A stretch of DNA of 64,000 bases, taken from positions 868,001 to 932,000 of the forward strand of contig NZ_LN650648.1 of assembly GCF_900002575.1 (NCBI RefSeq), written 5' to 3'. The position numbers and the translations under genes are program-made. The notes under the pieces are model-generated. The model searched no databases, was not told the DNA's origin, and saw only the letters and a list, made by a program, of their open reading frames with translations. Source of the stretch: Romboutsia hominis. GTDB lineage: Bacteria > Bacillota > Clostridia > Peptostreptococcales > Peptostreptococcaceae. Below, piece after piece: positions 18,553 to 26,761 of this stretch; position 1 is the stretch's first letter; each line of letters begins with the position of its first letter.

Positions 18553-18568
18553 TTGCATATATAAAAAT

Positions 18569-18598
18569 AAGACACCTATTATATTGTAGGTGTCTTTT
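18569..18598. terminator. Bidirectional terminator
   Basis: AAGACACCTA / TAGGTGTCTT with an eight-base loop; between the repeat-rich gene and mini-gene copy 1. It is related in sequence to the terminators after copies 2-4. Confidence 0.82.
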
Positions 18599-18625
18599 AT
18601 TAATTAATATATATTATAATTTATA

Positions 18626-18811
18626 CTAAATTAAGCAATCATCGTGTCTTTTTTTGTTACAGCAGAATAAAAGGATTATTATTATAAATATAAAGCATTT
18701 ATTATTATCACAGTCGAAGTCGAAGTCGCAGTCAAATCCATTGTTACAAAGTAATAAAAGGAATATTATTAAAAAGTTATCATCACAAAAACAATTATTT
18801 TTTCCAAACAT
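18626..18811 (-). CDS. Tandem Cys-rich hydrophobic mini-protein, copy 1
   Basis: A 61-residue protein: MFGKNNCFCDDN head, a hydrophobic segment IIFLLLLC, an acidic Cys/Asp/Phe linker, a second hydrophobic segment (FIFIIIILLF) and a basic CCNKKRH end. It looks like a small spore-associated membrane or coat protein; I recognise no named family. GGAGG lies seven bases before the ATG. It is nearly identical to copy 2 and part of a four-copy tandem array with shared promoter and terminator blocks. Confidence 0.7.
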   Translation of the reverse strand: MFGKNNCFCDDNFLIIFLLLLCNNGFDCDFDFDCDNNKCFIFIIIILLFCCNKKRHDDCLI

Positions 18812-18878
18812 ATTAAAACCTCCATTATATTTTTATTTAAGATTTAAATTAAAAGATATAATTTTTTATATCTAATAA

Positions 18879-18919
18879 ATAATATGTATTAAATGCAGAA
18901 AAAGTTACTAATTTCGACA
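18879..18919 (-). promoter_or_regulatory. Promoter block with 0A-like box, copy 1
   Basis: On the minus strand: TGTCGAA (18919-18913), seven bases, AC, 17 bases, CATATTAT (18886-18879). TGTCGAA matches the Spo0A box core. Confidence 0.55.
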
Positions 18920-18986
18920 AAAAATTGGAGCGAATTAATTATGTAGTAAATTCAAGTAAAAATATAAAAAATAATTGTATATATAA

Positions 18987-19017
18987 AAAAGGCACCTATG
19001 ATATAATAGGAGCCTTT
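18987..19017 (-). terminator. Terminator of mini-gene copy 2
   Basis: AAAAGGC-CCTAT arms with one mismatch, followed on the minus strand by a T run. Confidence 0.78.
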
Positions 19018-19050
19018 TGTTAATTAATATATATTATAACTTATATTATC

Positions 19051-19233
19051 TTAGCAATCATCATGTCTTTTTTTATTACAGCAGAATAAAAGGATTATTA
19101 TTATTATAAATATAAAGCATTTATTATTATCACAGTCGAAGTCGAAGTCGCAGTCAAATCCATTGTTACAAAGTAATAAAAGGAATATTATTAAAAAGTT
19201 ATCATCACAAAAACAATTATTTTTTCCAAACAT
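19051..19233 (-). CDS. Tandem Cys-rich hydrophobic mini-protein, copy 2
   Basis: A 60-residue near-duplicate of copy 1; it differs by one extra isoleucine in the second hydrophobic segment and by the C terminus. It has its own GGAGG site, promoter block (19300-19340) and terminator. The high identity of the flanks and coding region shows a recent tandem duplication of a roughly 420-bp unit. Confidence 0.7.
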   Translation of the reverse strand: MFGKNNCFCDDNFLIIFLLLLCNNGFDCDFDFDCDNNKCFIFIIIIILLFCCNKKRHDDC

Positions 19234-19299
19234 ATTAAAACCTCCATTAATTTTTATTTAAGATTTAAATTAAAAGATATAATTTTTTATATCTAATAA

Positions 19300-19340
19300 A
19301 TAATATGTATAAAACATAGAAAAAGTTACTAAATTCGACA
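19300..19340 (-). promoter_or_regulatory. Promoter block with 0A-like box, copy 2
   Basis: Minus strand: TGTCGAA (19340-19334), seven bases, AC, 17 bases, CATATTAT (19307-19300). Spacing is identical to the other copies. Confidence 0.55.
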
Positions 19341-19397
19341 AAATAATTAAAATAAATTAATGGATTATGTAATAAATTCAAATAAAAATATACATAA

Positions 19398-19424
19398 AAA
19401 AGGCACCTACAATAGGTGCCTTTT
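19398..19424 (-). terminator. Terminator of mini-gene copy 3
   Basis: AAGGCACCTA / TAGGTGCCTT with a three-base loop, T-rich on the minus strand. Confidence 0.8.
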
Positions 19425-19450
19425 ATTAATTAATAGATATATAACTTATA

Positions 19451-19693
19451 TTATCTTAAGCAATTACCATGTCCTTTTTTATTACAGAAGAATAAAATAA
19501 TTATTATAAATATAAAGAATCCATTTTTATCGTTGCATTTATCATGGTGACCACATTCATCATTATGATTCCATTTATCATCACAGTCGCAGTCGAACCC
19601 ATCGTTACAAAGTAATAAAAGTAATATTATTAAAATATTATCATCACAAAAACCATTATTTTTACCAAATATATTTAAACCGCTTCCAAACAT
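19451..19693 (-). CDS. Tandem Cys-rich mini-protein with His/Asp insert, copy 3
   Basis: An 80-residue paralogue of copies 1 and 2 with the same two hydrophobic segments. The linker between them is enlarged with Cys, Asp and His (CDCDDKWNHNDECGHHDKCND), which looks metal-binding. It has a few extra residues at the N terminus (MFGSGLNIFGKNN). GGAGG precedes the ATG; its own promoter block is at 19764-19804. Confidence 0.7.
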   Translation of the reverse strand: MFGSGLNIFGKNNGFCDDNILIILLLLLCNDGFDCDCDDKWNHNDECGHHDKCNDKNGFFIFIIIILFFCNKKGHGNCLR

Positions 19694-19763
19694 ACTAAAA
19701 CCTCCATCGTATTTTTATTATTTAAATTTCAAATTAAAAGATATATTTTCATATATCTAATAA

Positions 19764-19804
19764 ATAATATGTATAAATAACAGAAAAAGTTACTAATTTC
19801 GACA
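19764..19804 (-). promoter_or_regulatory. Promoter block with 0A-like box, copy 3
   Basis: Minus strand: TGTCGAA (19804-19798), seven bases, AC, 17 bases, CATATTAT (19771-19764). Confidence 0.55.
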
Positions 19805-19864
19805 AAATAATTAGAGTGAATTAATGAATTATGTAATTAATTCAAATAAATGTATATAAAAATG

Positions 19865-19892
19865 AGGCACCCATAATATAATAGGTGCCCCT
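19865..19892 (-). terminator. Terminator of mini-gene copy 4
   Basis: GGCACC / GGTGCC arms with weaker flanks than in the other copies. Confidence 0.65.
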
Positions 19893-19920
19893 TGTTAATT
19901 AATAGATATTATAAATTATA

Positions 19921-20160
19921 TTATCTTAAGCAATTGCCATGTCCTTTTTTATTACAGAAGAATAAAAGGATTATTATAAATATGAAGAATCCATTTTTTT
20001 TGTCGCATTTATCATGGTGATCCCATTTATCATGATGATTGCATTTATCATGATGATCCCATTTATCATGACGGTCGCAGTCGAATCCATCGTTACAAAG
20101 TAATAAAAGTAATATTATTAAAAAGTTATCATCACAAAAACCATTATTTTTTCCAAACAT
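19921..20160 (-). CDS. Tandem Cys-rich mini-protein with HHDK repeats, copy 4
   Basis: A 79-residue paralogue whose linker consists of an internal repeat of the kind D-K-(W/C)-(D/N)-H-H, four times. This gives six clustered histidines plus Asp and Cys, a plausible zinc, nickel or copper site. The two hydrophobic segments and the NKKGHGNC end match copy 3. It has a GGAGG site and promoter block at 20231-20271. It is the first in transcription order. Confidence 0.7.
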   Translation of the reverse strand: MFGKNNGFCDDNFLIILLLLLCNDGFDCDRHDKWDHHDKCNHHDKWDHHDKCDKKNGFFIFIIILLFFCNKKGHGNCLR

Positions 20161-20230
20161 ATTAAAACCTCCACTATATTTTTATTATTTAAGATTTAAA
20201 TTAAAAGATATATTTTCATATATCTAATAA

Positions 20231-20271
20231 ATAATATGTATTAAATACAGAAAAAGTTACTAATTTCGACA
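20231..20271 (-). promoter_or_regulatory. Promoter block with 0A-like box, copy 4
   Basis: Minus strand: TGTCGAA (20271-20265), seven bases, AC, 17 bases, CATATTAT (20238-20231). Confidence 0.55.
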
Positions 20272-20435
20272 AAATATTTAAAATTATATTACATGAGTAT
20301 TTAACAACGTATCAATACCTAATGTAAGTCTAGTATAAAAGTAAAATAGAATTTATTATATTTCGATATATAACGAGAATATTAAAAAATAATTTACAAA
20401 TTAAATGTATTAATTAGACAATACACTTAAGAATA

Positions 20436-20527
20436 GTTTTTACTAAAAGTGTGCTAACTTAAGTAGTACATATTAGAAATAAAGTTAAAAAAATTTTAAT
20501 CTAAGTGTACTACGTAAATAATACACT
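20436..20527 (+). promoter_or_regulatory. Two probable operators of the GntR regulator
   Basis: Two dyads of one kind: AGTGTGCTA-N7-TAGTACAT near 20448-20471, and AGTGTACTA-N8-ATACACT at 20504-20527. The second ends five bases before the AAGGAG of the regulator gene. YtrA-type GntR repressors bind AGTGTA-type dyads in their own promoters, so autoregulation is likely. Confidence 0.6.
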
Positions 20528-20541
20528 AAAAAGGAGTCAAA

Positions 20542-20898
20542 TTGGATTTAAAAATAGATAACAAATTTTCTATATATACTCAGATAATAAAATATATAAA
20601 AAGAAAAAAAGTAATAGGAAAACTAAATTCTGGAGATATAATACCATCAAGAAGAGAGATGGGATTAGAACTTAATGTAAATTTAAATACAGTACAAAAG
20701 GCATATAAGGAGATGGAGGAAATGGGAATAATAAATACATTTAAAAACTATCAAAGCACTATAACGATAGATGAAAATATACTTAAAAATATAAAATCAG
20801 AATTAATAAATGAATCTCTAAATGAATTTATAGAAAATATGAAAGCAATAAATGTAAGTAAGGAAGAGGTACTACAAATAATTAAAGAAAAATTTTAG
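20542..20898 (+). CDS. GntR family (YtrA subfamily) transcriptional regulator
   Basis: A 118-residue repressor with an N-terminal GntR winged helix (YTQIIKYIKRKKVIGKLNSGDIIPSRREMGLELNVN-type pattern, helix-turn-helix around residues 30-60) and a short helical C terminus without a large ligand domain, as in YtrA. The start is TTG after AAGGAG. Members normally control a downstream ABC transporter operon; here the next gene is a broken ABC ATPase, so the regulator may have lost its target. Confidence 0.85.
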   Translation: MDLKIDNKFSIYTQIIKYIKRKKVIGKLNSGDIIPSRREMGLELNVNLNTVQKAYKEMEEMGIINTFKNYQSTITIDENILKNIKSELINESLNEFIENMKAINVSKEEVLQIIKEKF

Positions 20899-21054
20899 GT
20901 AGAGATTATCATAGAAGTAAAAAATGTAACTAAAATATATAAAAAGGGAAAATAACAGTATTACTTGGAATAAATGGTGTGGGTAAATTAATAATATTAA
21001 AATATATAAGTGGTCTTACTAAAACAGACAAAGATGAAACACTATGTAGTTAAG
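20899..21054 (+). pseudogene. Eroded ABC transporter ATP-binding protein
   Basis: Directly after the GntR gene two reading frames give the start of an ABC ATPase: IIEVKNVTKIYKKGK then stop, and, after a deletion and frameshift, ITVLLGINGVGKLIILKYISGL. The second has a Walker A shape (G-x-N-G-x-G-K) with Leu in place of Ser/Thr. The rest of the protein is missing. It is clearly non-functional, the remnant of a YtrA-YtrB type operon. Confidence 0.72.
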
Positions 21055-21198
21055 ATTAAATTTTAATATGAAGATAAATTCATATTAAATATATCAATTT
21101 ATTGACAATAAATATGTTATATTGGTTATAATTATATGATAGGTAAAAAATAATCATCTATTAGAAGGTAAATTTAATTAGGAGGAATCACAAAGTAA

Positions 21199-22362
21199 AT
21201 GAAAGTTGAATGGAATAACAAATATACTACTATATCGGTGTATGCGATTATAGTTATATGCTGTAGTTTATTGTTTTTTAATATATTAGACAAACTACCA
21301 GCATTTACTGAAAACTTAAGTTGGGTTATGTCAACATTACAACCTTTTGTTATAGGATTTGTAATAGCATATTTACTTAACTTTATACTAGTATTTTTTG
21401 AAGAAAAAATTTTAGTGTTTGATTCAATTAAAAACATGAAACAAAAAGGTAAAAGAGCTATAAGTTTATTATTAACTTACACAACAGCTTTTATAATACT
21501 TTATTTATTTATACAATTTGTGTTACCACAGTTAGTAGACAGTGTGGTAGGACTTGTTAATGACATACCAACATATGTAAATAATGTAACTGTATTCATA
21601 GAAAGTCTAACTAAAAATATAGATTTAAACAATGAATATATGACTATAGCTGTAGGTAAGTGGAACGAATTTATAGACTATACTATAAAAATAATATCTA
21701 ATTTAATTCCGGTACTTGGAGGCATGTTAAAAACTACTGCATCAGGTGTTTGGAATATAGTATTAGGCTTAATAATATCTATTTATATGTTAATAGATAA
21801 GGAAAAGTTCTGTGGACTTAGCAAAAAAGTAACTTATGCGATATTTAATAAAGCACGTGCTGACAAAGCTATTGAGTTAACAAATAGAGCTAATGATACA
21901 TTTGGTAAGTTTTTAAGTGGAAAGATAATAGATTCAGCTATAATAGGTGTATTAACTTTCATTGTACTTACAATATTTAAAATGCCATATACATTACTTA
22001 TATCAGTAATAATAGGTATAACTAACATAATACCATTCTTTGGGCCGTTCTTTGGAGCTATACCTTCAGTTATAATAATAATGTTTGTATCTCCAATTAA
22101 AGCATTATGGTTTATATTAATAATAATTATTATACAACAATTAGATGGTAATGTAATAGGACCTAAGATATTAGGAGATTCAATAGGAATATCAGCATTT
22201 TGGATATTATTCTCATTATTAGTAGCAGGAAAGTTATTAGGATTAGTTGGAATGATAATAGGCGTTCCTTTATTTGCTTGGCTATACTCTATAGTAAAAG
22301 AGATAGTGGAATATAGATTAAAGAAAAAAGGGCTGCCAGAAGATACAGAAAAATATATGTAA
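21199..22362 (+). CDS. AI-2E family transporter (PerM/YubA-like)
   Basis: A 387-residue membrane protein with about eight hydrophobic segments and a hydrophilic central region of roughly 100 residues. Typical segments are GLIISIYMLIDKEKF and, near the C terminus, GITNIIPFFGPFFGAIPS and QQLDGNVIGPKILGDSIGI, hallmarks of the AI-2E/PerM family. Members export small molecules or act as Na+/H+ antiporters; the substrate here is unknown. AGGAGG lies before the ATG. It is monocistronic with a strong terminator. Confidence 0.9.
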   Translation: MKVEWNNKYTTISVYAIIVICCSLLFFNILDKLPAFTENLSWVMSTLQPFVIGFVIAYLLNFILVFFEEKILVFDSIKNMKQKGKRAISLLLTYTTAFIILYLFIQFVLPQLVDSVVGLVNDIPTYVNNVTVFIESLTKNIDLNNEYMTIAVGKWNEFIDYTIKIISNLIPVLGGMLKTTASGVWNIVLGLIISIYMLIDKEKFCGLSKKVTYAIFNKARADKAIELTNRANDTFGKFLSGKIIDSAIIGVLTFIVLTIFKMPYTLLISVIIGITNIIPFFGPFFGAIPSVIIIMFVSPIKALWFILIIIIIQQLDGNVIGPKILGDSIGISAFWILFSLLVAGKLLGLVGMIIGVPLFAWLYSIVKEIVEYRLKKKGLPEDTEKYM

Positions 22363-22366
22363 TGCA

Positions 22367-22416
22367 AAGAGGCTGTTGTAGAATGATTAAATCTAATCAT
22401 TTTGCAACAGCCTCTT
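22367..22416 (+). terminator. Long hairpin after the AI-2E transporter
   Basis: AAGAGGCTGTTG / CAACAGCCTCTT outer arms and an inner AATGATTA / TAATCATT dyad. There is no long T run, but position and stability suit a terminator. Confidence 0.72.
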
Positions 22417-22611
22417 AAATGTTATAAATTCTGAGAGTAACGTAATAACATTTATATTATTGACAAAAAGAATATAAATATACATAAAAAAATAATTTAC
22501 TTGATTGAGTCAATTATACATTGTATAATGGAGGAAAAGCTTATTTTATATAAGAGTACTTAGCTATAAATTATTAATCATAATAATCACATCATTAGGA
22601 GGAAAAGTCTT

Positions 22612-23016
22612 ATGAGTAGGGAGTTAGAATTAGAAGACAACGAAATAGTAAGAGCTAGTATGAAGTGTTATAGGAAAGTAAGCAATACTGAATTAGTATT
22701 AAATTTTTTAACCAATATGTTTGTAGCGAGTCAATCACTAGTTGCAGCAGGAGAAATCGTTAATGAATACATAGTTACATTAACAGATAAAAATTTATAC
22801 TTAGAAGGAATATATCATGTACCATTAGGGGGATTATCCGAGGGAAACAATTTATCAAAGATACCCTTAAAAAATGTTGAGGATTTTATTGTAGAAGAAA
22901 AGGGGAAAGAAGAGTTAGTTACAATATTAGTAAGTAAAGGTAAAAATTTAAAATTAATACGTAAAAACAATGGTTGGACAAATGATGCTATGAAGATTAA
23001 AGAGCTATATTTTTAA
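22612..23016 (+). CDS. Hypothetical protein, possible PH-like fold
   Basis: A 134-residue soluble protein with alternating beta-strand character (YIVTLTDKNLYLEGIY, KIPLKNVEDFIVEEKGKEELVTILVSKGKNLKLIRKN). The strand order and lack of catalytic motifs recall bacterial pleckstrin-homology-like domains, but I cannot name a family. AGGAGG precedes the ATG, and a terminator follows directly, so it is a single-gene unit. Confidence 0.6.
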   Translation: MSRELELEDNEIVRASMKCYRKVSNTELVLNFLTNMFVASQSLVAAGEIVNEYIVTLTDKNLYLEGIYHVPLGGLSEGNNLSKIPLKNVEDFIVEEKGKEELVTILVSKGKNLKLIRKNNGWTNDAMKIKELYF

Positions 23017-23020
23017 TATA

Positions 23021-23055
23021 AAAAAGAGCTATCTAATATTAGATGGCTCTTTTTT
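23021..23055 (+). terminator. Intrinsic terminator
   Basis: AAAAAGAGC-ATCTAATATTAGAT-GCTCTTTTTT hairpin with one mismatch. Confidence 0.87.
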
Positions 23056-23114
23056 ATGATTTATAATTATGATATAATAAGACAAAATTAAAATATATAA
23101 AGAAAGGAAGAGTT

Positions 23115-23351
23115 ATGGCAGAAATAACTATAAAACTTACAAGAGATAATTTTAATTTTAGATTTAAGCAGTATGAAGGAATGTTTTTTAATGCAAGTAT
23201 AAATGAAGGTAATGAAGTTGTAAGATATAAAATAACTAAAGATAAAGAAGGAAAAGAACTTAAGGAATTTGGTAATACACATATAAAAGAAAATCATATG
23301 TTGTATATACCTCAAATTGAAGCATATATAGATTTAAAAACATTAAAATAG
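23115..23351 (+). CDS. Hypothetical 78-residue protein
   Basis: A short soluble protein, mostly beta-strand in character, with no motif I recognise. AAGGAAG lies upstream of the ATG and a strong terminator begins at its stop codon. Coding nature is supported by ribosome-binding site, length without stops and codon usage like the neighbours. Confidence 0.6.
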   Translation: MAEITIKLTRDNFNFRFKQYEGMFFNASINEGNEVVRYKITKDKEGKELKEFGNTHIKENHMLYIPQIEAYIDLKTLK

Positions 23352-23390
23352 AAAATACCCCACTTAAAGTAAATCAAGTGGGGTATTTTC
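23351..23390. terminator. Bidirectional terminator
   Basis: GAAAATACCCCACTT / AAGTGGGGTATTTTC, 15 bp perfect, between convergent small genes. Confidence 0.88.
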
Positions 23391-23394
23391 TATT

Positions 23395-23541
23395 TTAGAT
23401 AAACATTCTATAAACTAAAAGTATTATAAATAGTACAAGTGCTATCTTAAAGACTAATCCACCTAAAAACTTAATTGCTTTTATAGCGATACCAATTAAT
23501 ACAATAGCCATAACTATTTTAAAAATTAAATCTATATTCAT
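23395..23541 (-). CDS. Small membrane protein (48 residues)
   Basis: A short gene with a TAGGAGTGA ribosome site eight bases before its ATG. The product begins MNIDLIFKIVMAIVLIGIA and has two hydrophobic segments separated by KAIKFLGG, so it is probably a two-pass membrane peptide. It ends in the shared terminator. I know no family for it. Confidence 0.6.
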   Translation of the reverse strand: MNIDLIFKIVMAIVLIGIAIKAIKFLGGLVFKIALVLFIILLVYRMFI

Positions 23542-23832
23542 AAAATCACTCCTATTTACTAAGTTATAAATATTTATTAAAAAACATTATAATGCTAATA
23601 CATAAATGAACAAGCCACTTAAACTCATAATAAATATAATTTATACATAAATTATATAAGATATTAGTATGCATGGCTATACACTACATAAAAATTAATT
23701 AAATATATCTACTATTACAATATTATTACAGAAAGACAAAAAATTAGCTAAAAATTGTAAGTTTGTTATATAATATATAATTATTAAAACAGATTACTAA
23801 AATAAAAGTAAAGTTTAAATAGGGAGTTAAAT
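23542..23832. other. Intergenic, no gene seen
   Basis: This AT-rich gap holds divergent promoters for the small membrane protein and the Sel1/TPR gene; I see no further structured element. Confidence 0.4.
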
Positions 23833-25692
23833 ATGAGAAGTACAAAATTTTCAATACAAAATATAAAAAATATTCCAAAAGACCCAGCAATACATCATAC
23901 TAAAGCAAGTTTGCTTGAGAAAATGGGTAAAATAGATAAAGCTATAGAAGTATATATAAAATCTGCAGAAGAAGGATATGTAAAATCTCAATATGCATTA
24001 GGTAATATATTTGAATCTAGAGGTCAATACAATGAAGCAGAAAAGTGGTATTCTATGGCATTTAGGAATGGACAAGAAGAAGCTGCTCTTAATCTAGGCA
24101 ATATATATTTTATATCTAATGCTTATGAATATTCACTTTATTGGTATGAAAAATTGGCTATTTTAGGAGATCTACAAGCCCAAAATAATTTAGGAGTTGT
24201 TCATTATAAGCTTAAAGATTATATAAGAAGTGAAAAGTGGTTAAAAGAAGCAGCTAAAGGTAATTTTGGTTTAGCTTGCTTTAATCTAGGTATACTTTAT
24301 GATAAATTAGGAAAAAAAGAAGAATCTATTGAATATTATAAGAAGGGTTCAGTATTATTAAATGAAGAATCTAAGTATAATTTAGCGATAATAAACTATA
24401 TAGATGGTGATGATAAGTCAGCAATAAGCTTATATAAACATTTACATAAAGTAGGAAATTTAAAAGGGTGCTTTAATATAGGTCTTATAATGGAGATTAA
24501 TGAAGAATTTGAAGAGGCCGAAAGATATTATATAAAAAGTGCTGACAAAGGTTGTACAAAGTCTCAATATAGATTGGCATATATATATGATAGAGATGAA
24601 GATGATAAAAATGCTATAGAATATTATGAAGAAAGTATAAAAAATGGATGTGCTTTAGCAAGTTATAGATTAGGAAACTTATATAATAGAAATAATGATA
24701 TAGAAAATGCTAAAAAGTATTATGAGATAGCATCAAATTCAGATATAATAGAAGCTAAAAATAATTTAGCAGGTTTATATTTTGAAGAAGAGGATTATGA
24801 AACAGCGAAAAAATATTATGAGGAATGTATAGAAGGAGGATTAATAGAATCTATTGAAAATATGGGTGATTTATATCATAAGATAAATGATATAGACAAT
24901 GCCATATCTTGTTATAGAAAAATAGAAAATAAGTTATCATGTCAAGTTAAGCTTGGGAAGATATATGAAGATAAGTGTGATTTTGAGAAAGCTTTAATGT
25001 GGTATAAAAGAGCTAGTGAAAATCAAGATGTAGAATCTAGCTATAAAGCAGGATGTATATATGAAGCTAATAATGATATAGAAAATGCTAAGAAGTATTT
25101 TAATATTGCCATATTAAAAAATCACATAAATTCAAGAATACATTTAGGTAGAATATACTTTGCAGAAGAAAATTATGAAGAAGCAAAGAAAATGTTTGAA
25201 ACACCAGCGAATGATTCAAATATATATTCACAACACATGCTAGGTCTTATATATGATATTTTCTATAAAGACTATACAAATTCAAAGTATTGGTACGAAA
25301 AGGCTAGAAACCAAAAGTGCGAAGAATCTATATATAACTTAGGGCAATTAAGTCTAAAATTAAATGAAGATGAAGAAGCTAAAAAATACTATAAAGAAGG
25401 TTTTAATTTAGGAAATAAAAAATGTGAATACATGCTAGCTGGTATATATTATAAGAAAAGTTTAGATATGTATAAAAGTCTAGCAGAAGAAGAATATGAT
25501 AATTCTAAGCAAATATTAAAGACAATGCCAGATCTGAGCATAAACTTTGATGAAGTACTTACTCCGCCATTTAAAGAAATTGATTTAAATGAGGAAGAAG
25601 AAGAGTATGTACCAATATATATATTAGAAAAAGATGAGAATTTAAAATTACAATTTGAAAAACCATTAGAAGAAATGATAATAGATAAATAA
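23833..25692 (+). CDS. Sel1-like/TPR repeat protein
   Basis: A 619-residue cytoplasmic-looking solenoid with about fifteen consecutive 34-36-residue helical repeats from residue 20 to 560. They follow the Sel1/TPR pattern of small residues and tyrosines (A-x-x-x-L-G-x-x-Y, then A-x-x-Y-Y). A non-repetitive acidic C-terminal tail follows (EVLTPPFKEIDLNEEEEEY). Such proteins act as protein-protein scaffolds; no partner is suggested by the neighbours. GGGAG precedes the ATG, and the gene has its own terminator. Confidence 0.85.
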   Translation: MRSTKFSIQNIKNIPKDPAIHHTKASLLEKMGKIDKAIEVYIKSAEEGYVKSQYALGNIFESRGQYNEAEKWYSMAFRNGQEEAALNLGNIYFISNAYEYSLYWYEKLAILGDLQAQNNLGVVHYKLKDYIRSEKWLKEAAKGNFGLACFNLGILYDKLGKKEESIEYYKKGSVLLNEESKYNLAIINYIDGDDKSAISLYKHLHKVGNLKGCFNIGLIMEINEEFEEAERYYIKSADKGCTKSQYRLAYIYDRDEDDKNAIEYYEESIKNGCALASYRLGNLYNRNNDIENAKKYYEIASNSDIIEAKNNLAGLYFEEEDYETAKKYYEECIEGGLIESIENMGDLYHKINDIDNAISCYRKIENKLSCQVKLGKIYEDKCDFEKALMWYKRASENQDVESSYKAGCIYEANNDIENAKKYFNIAILKNHINSRIHLGRIYFAEENYEEAKKMFETPANDSNIYSQHMLGLIYDIFYKDYTNSKYWYEKARNQKCEESIYNLGQLSLKLNEDEEAKKYYKEGFNLGNKKCEYMLAGIYYKKSLDMYKSLAEEEYDNSKQILKTMPDLSINFDEVLTPPFKEIDLNEEEEEYVPIYILEKDENLKLQFEKPLEEMIIDK

Positions 25693-25696
25693 TAGA

Positions 25697-25739
25697 AAAA
25701 AATACCTCAAAGTAAAATATATTACTTTGAGGTATTTTT
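25697..25739. terminator. Bidirectional terminator
   Basis: AAAAATACCTCAAAGTAA with its exact complement and a six-base loop, between convergent genes. Confidence 0.9.
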
Positions 25740-26700
25740 ACCTTGAAACTAAATATATCATATATATAAAATATGTAGTTATTAAAAATAAACTTTCGTA
25801 CTTTGTTATTTCTTTATCTTGAACAACAAATATATAAGAAAGTATTATAGCGCATATCATAAATATACTATCCAATATTAGTGCAGGCTCTAGAGATAAA
25901 GGAGAGATAAATGCTGATGCACCTAAAATAAATAAAATATTAAATATATTAGAACCAATTACATTCCCAACAGCAATATCGTTTTCACCTTTAGTGGCTG
26001 CAATAACAGATGTAATAAATTCTGGTAAAGAAGTACCAAGTGCTACAACTGAGATACCAATTAAGTGATCACTTACGCCAAAGGAATAAGCTATATTAGT
26101 TGCACAACTTACAACCATTTTCCCACCAATTATAATAGCTATAAGACCAACTCCTGAAATTAATAAAGACTTAGCTAAAGAATTATCTATAGATATAGAG
26201 GCTATATTTGTATTTGCTTCTAAAAATTCATAACTTTCTTTTAGTGACAAGTTTCTATTTCTTAATGCTTCTTTTATCATATCATATAAAAATAGTAAAA
26301 ATAACAATAAAAGTATCATACCATCAATACGACTTATAGTTAAGTCTATTGACAAGTATAAAGCTATCATAGAGGTAATTATAAGTATTGGCATCTCCTT
26401 TTTTACTATTGATTTTCTAACCTGTAAATTTTTAATAAAAGCAGTTGTACCTAAAACCATCAATATATTAAATATATTAGAGCCAATAATATTTCCTAGA
26501 GATAAACCATTTTGATTATCTATAGAAGCTATTATACTAACTGAAACTTCAGGTAATGATGTACCAAAAGCTACAATAGTAAGTCCAATTAAAATTGGAG
26601 GAATTTTTAGTATAGTGGCAATATCTGATGAACCGTCAACAAAGTAGATAGCCCCTTTTATAAGCAGTAAAAAACCGAAAATTAGTAATATGTAATTCAT
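25738..26700 (-). CDS. Sodium/calcium exchanger family (YrbG-like) cation antiporter
   Basis: A 320-residue membrane protein made of two inverted homologous halves, each with the alpha-repeat GTSLPE: VAFGTSLPEVSVSI in the first half and VALGTSLPEFITSV in the second, followed by GNIIGSNIFNIL and GNVIGSNIFNIL. These bind the cations in CaCA antiporters. It would export Ca2+ (or similar) in exchange for Na+ or H+. The ORF opens upstream at 26820, but the ATG at 26700 follows GGGAGG and starts the first membrane segment. A hairpin plus T run lies in its leader (26762-26800), downstream of corA on the same strand. Confidence 0.92.
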   Translation of the reverse strand: MNYILLIFGFLLLIKGAIYFVDGSSDIATILKIPPILIGLTIVAFGTSLPEVSVSIIASIDNQNGLSLGNIIGSNIFNILMVLGTTAFIKNLQVRKSIVKKEMPILIITSMIALYLSIDLTISRIDGMILLLLFLLFLYDMIKEALRNRNLSLKESYEFLEANTNIASISIDNSLAKSLLISGVGLIAIIIGGKMVVSCATNIAYSFGVSDHLIGISVVALGTSLPEFITSVIAATKGENDIAVGNVIGSNIFNILFILGASAFISPLSLEPALILDSIFMICAIILSYIFVVQDKEITKYESLFLITTYFIYMIYLVSR

Positions 26701-26761
26701 ACAATTACCTCCCAAAAATAAATAAGTAAATATAAGTTCACGCAACTTTATAATAAAAAAC

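Noticed and set aside
18600-20275. Tandem array as a CRISPR or insertion-sequence array
   Set aside because: The units are 420-470 bp with a complete gene, promoter and terminator each; there is no transposase and no terminal inverted repeats.
22367-22416. Insertion-sequence end
   Set aside because: GAGGCTGTTG-type hairpins recall IS termini, but here the sequence is a simple hairpin directly after a gene, with no transposase or target duplication.
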